Assembly: GCA_034440635.1 (NCBI GenBank)
Contig: JAOTON010000042.1
Span: 25,862 to 89,861, forward strand
From: Lepas anatifera
Lineage: Eukaryota > Arthropoda > Thecostraca > Lepadidae
Reading direction: 5' to 3'
Length of the DNA stretch: 64,000 bases
Positions 56,256 to 64,000 of this stretch are shown here, piece after piece. The position numbers and the translations under genes are program-made. Numbering within the stretch: position 1 is the first letter of the stretch; each line of letters begins with the position of its first letter. The notes beneath the pieces were generated by a model. The model did not search any database and was not told where the DNA came from. It was given only the letters and a program-made list of their open reading frames with translations.

Positions 56256-59200
56256 CGTGTGTGTTGGGGTTTAGGGCGCTCCAGCGACTAGGCTATGTCG
56301 CTCCCATCGTTATAGTGGCTTTTCAGAGGCTAAAAATCAGTTCAGTGTTCTAAGTTCACAAATGCAGCCATCTAGAGTTTAAACACCACTACTTTGTCTA
56401 GCTCTACTTGGGTTATAGATGACGTCAAAGCCCACCTCGGTAACTTCATTAAGACGGAACTGAACAATAAAAACTACCGGTAGTTGAAGTTGAAAGATGT
56501 ATGCCGTATGAGATGAGATCTGAGATTAGATCACCGTTTGACACATGAGATCTAAACTGAGAATCTAGGCCGGCGGTGCCGGTGGCGTCGGCGGCTTGGA
56601 GGTGCTGCAGTGACCCAAAATAGGTTTTGTGCTAGGGTGTCGAGTGGAAAATTCAGCTAGAATATATGACAAGTGAGTGGAAAATTCCCCTCAAAATGTA
56701 TGGTGGAGTAAAAATTTCCCAATTTGGGTACTCAGGCGGTAAACTCTCAGAGCCCTTGTTTGAACTGAGGGATGGATATTTTGTTTAATTGTCTCAAAGT
56801 AAATATTTTTAAATTGTCCCCAAGCAGCATTGTTTGACCATTACCATGTGAAAATTTGGGTTAAACAGGTAAATCTTTACCAACTGAAACCCCCTGATGC
56901 AGTCTCCAATTATTTTTTGAGGCAATGGTGAGTTGTCACGAAAAAACTTTGAGGGGCCTCCTGAGACCAACCTTCGGGGGTAAAGAACTCTGGGAGCCAC
57001 CTAGACTAACATTTGTGGGATGAAGACCAACACTTGGGGGGCTTCCCTAGACCAACGCTTGTGTCCCTCCTCTCCTCTCCCATATGACCAGCTCTAGAAA
57101 GTCTCTGAGACGAAATATCGGGGCCCCCTTAGAAAAACTCTGCAGAGGAGGCCTCGAGACCGGCAGGTGGTGAAAATAACGAAGGGATTTGTCATGCAAT
57201 ACCTAGTGCCTAAATTTATTATCTAAGCATACACTGTATAGTTTTTCTGTCCTGGACAACGCCTCTCCTATACCTATAGTTATCGGAATTTTGGAGGCCA
57301 CTCCTGACCTCAATCACTGCACCTCGCATACACCTATGCTAGGGCCCAGTAGAGCAATGGCTTACACTTAAGTAACCCAGACGAAACTACAAACTTTCTA
57401 CCATGGCAATAAACTCTTCCAGACTCTTGCTAAAATTTTATTTTCTTTACTTGTCAATTTCCCTGCTCCTCCTCACATATATTCTCACCTTCATATGAAT
57501 ATGCTGCTTTGTATGAATCTAATCGAAGCTACAGCCACCGTGGCTACAGCCTTATTTTTGTTTTGTTTCTTCCTTTCGTCTACATCAGCCAGGCGCGGCG
57601 GGTTGCGACCGTCGCGACAGCGTCACAACGACTACTACTTTAAATTTTCTTATCGCTTGCTGCCTGCCGGTCGCCTAAACTACATAATTTGCATTTAAAA
57701 AATTGCCCTAAATTATTTTTCTGAATCCTTATAGGCTAGAAAATTCTACAGATAAAATCACACAAAGAGTAAGACAAACACTGTTTTTGTCAATATCGAA
57801 TATGCAACCATGCAACCTGCCTTTCAAAAAGCCTAAAGATGCCGCTTTTATTTACTAGATGTAAAGACGGCGTTTTGGTAAGAATCCACGCCGTAGACCA
57901 GCCATACAACAAAGTGCTGATGTTTGAAGGGTAGCTGGATGCATTCTTGTGGCTAGAAAAATTCATTTAATGAAAATGTAGAGTTTCAATATATTCAAAT
58001 ACCGGACAATTCCAGTTCAACTAAAATTATCAGCGTTTTTATGCCTAGGGTGTCGAAGGGTGTCGTGAGTGGATTTGGGTGTCACACGGCGTGGACGCAG
58101 CAATGAGGGGCTGATACGGATAAAAATGATTTTCTTCTGCCACAATAAATGTGTCAATTTTCTATGATACATTGTCAAAAAAATATGCTGCTTAGCATAC
58201 AAATTTCAAGATAATTGCTCTTAACAAAAATATGACCAAAATGGTTTTTCCCTATTCTCGGTACCAGAAATACGAAAACAACTTTTCAAGGACGTAAGCC
58301 TAGAAATCATGTGCACGGATAAACTGCTTTCCAGAAATGTATCTCTTAAAACGATCAGTTTATTTCTTTGGCAACACAAGGCTAGGGTGTTCTAATTTTC
58401 CACTCACGAATTTTGTGAGTGGTGGAATTTAGTGGCGGTGTTCACCACGCTGTAACTCTCTCCGGGGTGGGCACTGAGCGTCTTGCCTGCGCCAGAATTT
58501 CCGATTCTGTTGTTCCATTGAAATCGGTGGAGATAAGGATGCCAGGTATAATTGGCCGGAAAATAGAAGTCGCCAGATTTTTCTGCAGAAAAGCGAAAGA
58601 CGTGCATAAAAGCCGAGTTAATTTGCAGATCTTCTATTCGATTCTCCTGCTCTCTTTTTCCAGTGTACGTTAGTAGAGGAGGCAATTAGAAATGGCCCTT
58701 GTAGTAAGTGTATTGTTGAATATTGTTAACTTTGTGAGTGAATTATGCCTTTGGTAACTAGAACCATACTTGAAAAGTGAGTGGAGAATTCAGGAAAAAA
58801 ATATAAAAGTGAGTGGAAAATTCTGCTTGACTGGGTGTCGCTCTGCCCAGCACCCCAGATGCAGGACACTGAGGGGTGCTGTGAAGGGAGGATCATCACT
58901 GCTTCTTGCTATTGACTGTGACTTAGGTACTATGTTACACGTGAAGCTCCATTCGTACTCTATGAAGCGCAGTGAATGACAGTGTGCCTATTAAATCGAT
59001 AGTCTTTTTGCTAGGGCATATTTGATAGTTCATAAGCACCATGGTCTAGTTTGGAGCATTACGCATAGTGATGCAAGCGGGCCTAAAAACAGGATTAAAC
59101 ACTTAAAAAAGTGACTTCTTAGAAATATTAACCATGGATATATACCTTTAAGAATTCATTGGACCATGGAAAATCTCACTTACTTCCTTCATTTACCGTG

Positions 59201-60103
59201 CCACGTCCGATTTCACGCCTGGTGAAACACGAAACTTTTTCCACATCACTACATGCCGGAATCTTGCTAAAAAATAACGGCATGATTTCAAACAAGAATC
59301 GCAAATGCTAACACCCTAGCCATCGATAGTAAAAATACACCATCGTCACCTTTCAGGTTTCTGTGACCTTCTGGTCACAGAAATACGGCTCTAGCTAGTC
59401 CCAACAACATAGTGGAGAACATTTTAATATCGATATATTTTTGAAAAATAGCATTCCCACACAAATCACGTTTTCCTGCAGAAAATGTACTCTCACGATC
59501 AGCAAAAAATTATAGCGAATAATTGAGGATGCTGCCCTCCTATAGTCTTTAAATGTTGGAATCATCAGGTGGGCAGCCGTCAACCGGAAAACAGGTTATG
59601 ACGGTTTTGTCCTAGACTAATACCATCATAATTTGTTTTCGGTCGCTGGATGTCAACCAATTGGTTTTTGCCGTTTTAAAAGGACCAAGCGGATAAAAAC
59701 TGGCAATTTTACATGTGTAAACGTAATACCACGGAACATGGCATTTATTTTGCGGTTGTCGATATGTTCCAAATTAAACACGTTTCCGTATAAATCGCAA
59801 ATTTTGCTCAGCTTATTGCTTTTGGTTAGATTTTCGGCTTTTGCAGTGATTTGAACCACTTGGGCCTGAGCATCAGAGCCATCAAATACCCTCCAACAGT
59901 CTCTGTGATGGAACTGAAGAAATGACCGTCAGCAAAGAAAAATTGTAGTCTTTTTACGCGTGATCAAAGCGTGATTTGACGAAACCCTGACATCCAAAAC
60001 ACAAGTCTGTTTTTGTGTTTGTTTGAACCATTCAATGAAAAGCCTTCTAGTTAATTAAAATCGATGTTCTATCTTTATAAGCCCTTGATTAAAAGGACCA
60101 TTG
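56256..60103. other. Interior of the long-TIR element without recognised gene
   Basis: A/T-rich DNA. GAGTGGAAAATTC or its complement recurs near 56641, 56673, 58398, 58778 and 58810, and GCTAGGGTGT or its inverse near 56632, 58382 and 59308, which suggests a smaller nested element with subterminal repeats. A short G/C-rich stretch at 56940-57140 (CCTGAGACCAACCTTCGGGG) matches the arrays at 11100-13030. Frames up to about 90 codons have no recognisable domain. Confidence 0.45.
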
Positions 60104-60391
60104 CCCATAGGTGGTTTCAGGATCACGCAATCCGGGGGGCACCTTGCTAGGGTAGGAGGGTGCCATCCGGACCAAGGGGGCACCACTTTCAACCGACAAA
60201 TCCTGCCGAGGTTGGCGCCAAATCCTATCGTGGGACGCTCATTTCGCTTCGGTAAGGGGAGGTTAGGAAGTGCCATTCAGGGGAGGCGCCGCCATCGACC
60301 CTTCAGAGAAGCGCCGTGGCTATTTTAATGAGCGCCGAGGGTGGGATGGGGATGGCACCTGTCCCTCTTTGCCCCCTGGATCTACCTATGG
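60104..60391. mobile_element. Small element with inverted CCATAGGT ends (288 bp)
   Basis: Left end CCCATAGGTGGTTTCAGGAT and, as reverse complement on the right, CCATAGGTAGATCCAGGGGG. Both are followed by G/C-rich sequence with GGGGGCACC blocks. ATTAAAA occurs on both sides but not symmetrically, so the target duplication is unproven. hAT-like by style. Confidence 0.5.
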
Positions 60392-60923
60392 CATTAAAAA
60401 CGTGTAGTGACATTTTGCCGAGCATCACCATATTATAATTTGTCGAAATCTGGAATCGCAAGGTGATATTCTGTGATTTGATTCAAACGATTTGACCATT
60501 AGTTTCGATTGAAGAAAAAGCATTCTATCGTCATGAGTTTTCAATCAAAAGTGGTTATCGCCAATACACAATTGTGATATTTTACTGACATCACTAAACG
60601 GCTATTTGTCGTAAGCCAAATATAAATCCCCAGCATTGCTTGTGCTTGAACCACCCGATAGAAGACCTTCATTTGAATTAAAAAGACATCGTTCTATCAT
60701 AATTTGGGTTTTGAGCTAGATGTTCCACCACATTTTCTTCTGGCCTCCTGCATCCCTATGCATTGATGCGATCTAGGAGCTATGTTCAAACCCGCTGCGA
60801 ATGGACGATTTTTTAAGTCTCGAGAAAGCCAAAACCAGTTCTGGGTGGCCTCAACGCTGAAATAATGGGAATCTGGTGGATTATTTTGCAAACCTGGGGA
60901 GTGCCGGTAAATGGGCAGCCCTA

Positions 60924-61115
60924 AGGTACCAGGCCATCGGGTGTGGGTCGGTCAGGCGTGTAGGAGCGGGCATAGTTCGCAGTCAGCGGTGTAGGTACCA
61001 GGCCATGAGCTGTGGGGTCGGTCAGGCGTGTAGGGGGGCGGACAGGAGTTCGCAGTCAGCAGTGGGGTGCAAAGCCATGAGCTGTGGGGTCGGTCAGGCG
61101 TGAGGGAGCGGATCA
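60924..61115. repeat. 70-bp tandem array, right part
   Basis: Resumes the array interrupted at 54975, with nearly three units (GGTACCAGGCCATGAGCTGT, GGGTCGGTCAGGCGTGTAGG). The last unit is diverged and ends near 61115. Confidence 0.85.
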
Positions 61116-61455
61116 GGGCCGAAGGCCGGAACAGATCCTTGAGTGCGCACTGACTGGCCCGAGTTTGATGGCAGTTACGGAAGCTGGCAGCATTAAGCCC
61201 CCACAAACATCAGAATACCTGTATTAAATGCAAAGCCGGAGGCTGTTCAGAAAACTGTATTTGGTTTGAGACCCCTAAGCCCCCTCCCAAATAAACTCTG
61301 GACCCGGCACACTGTGCAGACCCCATATATTTCCCTCTCCGACACTTTCCCGGTACTTCAATAATAATGTGTCTGCGCTGCAACACCCGGAATTCAAATT
61401 ACACCCATATCCGAAGATGCGATACATTTATTAAAAAATGGGAGCGAAATCATTA
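61116..61455. other. No gene recognised
   Basis: Spacer with C-rich blocks and no supported feature. Confidence 0.35.
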
Positions 61456-63205
61456 TTAACACGCGTATCCGAGGGGCCCCCTGCCCCTCCTGGCTTTTTG
61501 GAGGAAGCATCATGAGGCGGCGCGGAGAAGTGCCGCACCATTGCTTGTAACTTTTCTCAGATAATTTTAGCAACTTTTGTCAAAATTGTATGGCTAGTTC
61601 ATCTCAGGGCGAGTCGCAGTACAGGTCAAGTGACCTGACCTCCGAAAGAGTTTAAGATATCATAAGTCAGAACAGGGTGAACTTATCCGATTCAAACCCA
61701 TAACACAAAATGGACCCATCGAGTTCCCTAAAAATTGTGTTCCGGTATTCTTGATAGCTGATGATTTAAGTTCAGGTACGGGCCATGACCTCTCCATTAG
61801 AAATACATGGTAAAAGTTGTTTAACGCACGCGCGCGCATTGACGGGGTGCAGAGCCACGCCGCATTGACTTGGGGGGCGGGTACCAGCTTCCCCTGAGAT
61901 CTCCAGAACCACGTAGGTTTCGCGAGTAACCGCGTGCCACGTTTTCCTTAACTTTAGCCACGTACCGTTTTTCGTTAGGTGGCGCGAAACGGTAAACGAA
62001 TGAGTTACCCATCCACTTCTCCATCGAAAACATCTGAACCATTTTTGTCAGAGTCACATTTAAGGTCACGGGAGGTCAAAACAAGCCATCACAAAGGGAT
62101 AGCATGTAAAGTTCAGTTTTTCGGCCATTACATCTGAACAAGTAAAGATAGAAGGCAAAACGGCTTGAACTATATGAATCCTCTCAACCAAAGCCGAATC
62201 GAATGATATATAATTTGACCTTGCTAGGTCAAATCAAGTTGACCTGACCTTGGGTCGAGTCACAAGATTCAAATATATAAAAGCCTTATCATTAGAACCG
62301 CAAAGACCAGGCGAGTCTAATGCAGCTAAAAATATCCCGTTACTAGATTTATTCCGTAAAAACCATTTCCATGTATTTCCAATGGGGAGGTTATGCCTCG
62401 TGTGCCCGGCCTTAGGTCGTCGATATAAAAATACCGGAGCATATTTTAGAGAACTCATTGAGGACATTATGGTTAGGGGTTTCAATCGGATAAGTTCACC
62501 CTGCTCCGACTTATGCTATCTTAAACTTTTTTGGGGTCAGGTCACTTGGCCTGTACTAGTGAGCTGACCTGACAAGCAACCTAACCTTAAGATTTTTCAC
62601 AGAAGTTGCTTAAATGATGAGAGAAAAGGTATGCCCGGTACGGCGGCCCTTTACGCGTCGCCGTTTTTCTACTATCTCCGAAAAGCCCAAGGGGGTGGGT
62701 ACCCGCCCGCCCCGTCAATGCGCGTGTTAACTAAATAACTTAAGAAATGAATGATGATAGAGCGTTTATTCTAACTGCATTCTATTCCGCCTTGTATTTG
62801 CGATTCTGGTATATGTTTTGCTTAATTTGAACTTGACCTGGCCTGAGGTCAGGTCAAATCCCACATATTCGACCTAGCAAAGTCATATTATATACAATTC
62901 GATTCAGCTTGCTGCGAGGATTCCAATGGATAATTTTTTCCTCCATCTTAGCTTGTTCAGATCGGATGACCGGCTCTTGTTTACATGTTGTCCCTATGAT
63001 GGCATGTCTTGACATTAGTGACCTTAAATGTGACCAGACCGAAAAAGAACATTTTGGATAGATAAGTGAATGGGCTGCCCAACACTCCTTCCTGTTTCTC
63101 ATCTATCTAGCGTGGTTCTCAGAGATCTTAGGGGGAGGGGCGATTTACCTGCCGCCCCCGTCAAAGCAAAGGTATGGCTCAGACCCCCGTCAATCGGCGT
63201 GTTGA
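61456..63205 (+). mobile_element. TTAA-bounded element, family A, outer copy interrupted by an inverted copy
   Basis: Starts TTAACACGCGTATCCGAGGG (diverged) and follows the family through AAATACATGGTAAAAGTTGTTTTAA-like sequence to 61820. It resumes at 62731 with CTAAATAACTTAAGAAATG and runs to ...CCCGTCAATCGGCGTG and a mutated TTGA at 63202-63205. The point of interruption is GTTT then TTAA, where uninterrupted copies read GTTTTTACTGAATAAC or similar. Confidence 0.8.
61821..62730 (-). mobile_element. TTAA-bounded element, family A, complete inner copy in reverse (910 bp)
   Basis: TTAA (61821-61824) to TTAA (62727-62730). In reverse orientation it shows the usual order: CACGCGCATTGACGGGG with GGGTACCC, the GGCGACGCG hairpin region (62640-62665), the AGGTCA-rich body and the doubled other end (61830-61890). 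Few indels relative to other family A copies. It is younger than its host copy by position. Confidence 0.85.
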
Positions 63206-63433
63206 AATCTAAACCTGCCGCACTGCCTCCGGCCAACACAATCAAATGCATCGGGGCTTATCGGCCTGCACCAACTGCCAGCGTCATATAGCAAGCAAAT
63301 CCATCAGTGCATTGGATTATATCGATACCCATTCAAATCATAGGCTAACATAAGCCAAGTACAACAGGAGCTACGGCACAGGCGAGGCGACAGGTCACCT
63401 GTCCAAGTGCTGACTTAACCAGCAGGCTCATCC
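63206..63433. other. No gene recognised
   Basis: Short spacer. The phrase CACCAACTGCCAGCGTCATA near 63268 echoes the 45-bp unit of the array at 42086-42595 and may be a stray unit. Confidence 0.35.
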
Positions 63434-64000
63434 CAGAACGTCCGCTCCTCCCAGCCACCCTCAGCGTTCACGGAACGTCCGCTCCTCCCATCCACTTCTC
63501 AGCCTTCACCAGAACGTCCGCTCCTCCCATCCACCCTCAGCCCTCACAGAACGTCCGCTCCTCCCATCCACCCTCAGCCTTCACAGAACGTCCAGCTCCC
63601 TCCCAGTCACCCTCAGCCTTCACAGAACGTCCCCTCACTCCCAGCTACCCTCAGCGATTTTACAGAACGTCCGCTCCTCCCCATCACCCTCCGTCCCTCC
63701 TCCCATCCACCTCCGTCCGCTCCTCCCCATCACCCTCAGCCCTCACCGGAACGTCCCGCTCACTCCCGGTCGCCCTCAGCGCTTCACAGAACGTCCACTC
63801 CTCCCATCCACCCTCAGCCTTCACAAATTGTCCACTCCTTCCATCCACCCTCAGCCTTCCACAGGGCATCTGTTCCTCTGATCACCCCTCAGCCTTCACA
63901 GAACGTCCACTCCTCCCAGTCACCCTCAGCCTTCAAGACATCCACTACTCCCAGCCAACCTCAGCCATAACCAACGTCCACTCCCCTCAGCCACCCTCAG
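63434..64000. repeat. Tandem array with about 37-bp unit, continues past the window end
   Basis: About fifteen copies of a unit with CAGAACGTCCGCTCCTCCCA and CCACCCTCAGCCTTCA, with indels and substitutions. It is still running at the last base of the window. Confidence 0.9.

Larger units (their letters stand above)
54976..60923. mobile_element. Long-TIR DNA element with 9-bp target duplication (5.9 kb), MULE-like
   Basis: Terminal inverted repeats of about 70 bp begin TAGGGCTGCCCATTTTACTT on the left; the right end ends AAATGGGCAGCCCTA. The arms share TTGCAAAATAGTCCACCAGATT-like sequence with few differences. AGGTACCAG stands on both sides (54967-54975 and 60924-60932). Long TIRs with a 9-bp duplication fit the Mutator-like superfamily. 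Its own transposase is not recognisable; the interior holds a head-to-head pair of transposase-like fragments (55410-56255) and A/T-rich DNA with repeated GAGTGGAAAATTC motifs. Confidence 0.7.

Overview
The window looks like repeat-dense, gene-poor DNA from a large metazoan nuclear genome, most likely a protostome invertebrate and possibly an arthropod. Only one convincing host coding piece is visible. It is the first coding exon of a rhodopsin-class neuropeptide receptor of SIFamide/NPFF-receptor type (17093-17366, + strand), closed by a good splice donor. The taxonomic guess rests on that exon, on a BEL/Pao element and on the general repeat style. I cannot name the species.

Almost everything else is mobile DNA and tandem repeats. 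Four kinds of element stand out. (1) A group of TTAA-bounded, non-coding inverted-repeat elements of about 0.85-1.2 kb, full of AGGTCA/TGACCT half-sites, lies at 2165-3846, 15752-16600, 23900-24622, 24997-26198, 32663-32880, 45403-46430, 48824-49292, 53041-54015 and 61456-63205. Two loci are self-nested: one copy jumped into the TTAA of another. (2) hAT-like elements with 8-bp or near 8-bp target duplications lie at 8415-13847, 10105-13103, 23470-24809, 27689-27876 and 43213-46587. (3) A 5.9-kb element (54976-60923) with long terminal inverted repeats and a 9-bp duplication has split a 70-bp tandem array in two. (4) A 3.1-kb terminal-inverted-repeat element lies at 26451-29567.

Coding relics of transposons are a decayed BEL/Pao retrotransposon (17780-19870, - strand), a 5'-truncated non-LTR retrotransposon with an intact-looking FADD reverse transcriptase core (49339-51790, - strand), and an unclassified transposase-like gene family. 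The clearest family member (40250-46785, - strand) has HWDGK, FDACAANTG and CRHH motifs and an exact phase-0 intron. It has been broken by a hAT-like insertion and by two minisatellites. What appear to be further fragments of the same family sit in a 2.8-kb giant palindrome (32905-35722) and in a head-to-head pair at 55410-56255.

Tandem repeats are unusually abundant: at least twelve arrays with units from 2 to 70 bp. They include about 1.4 kb at 4383-5813, 1.5 kb at 20755-22235, 1.7 kb at 36511-38250 and a perfect (AC)n run of about 400 bp at 31401-31803. The 29-bp unit array occurs at two separate loci. Long open frames over these arrays are products of the repeat period and I do not treat them as genes. 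Two copies of a tRNA-derived SINE family (about 9069-9310 and 45045-45190) share a body sequence. I see no rRNA gene, no intact tRNA gene and no CRISPR array.
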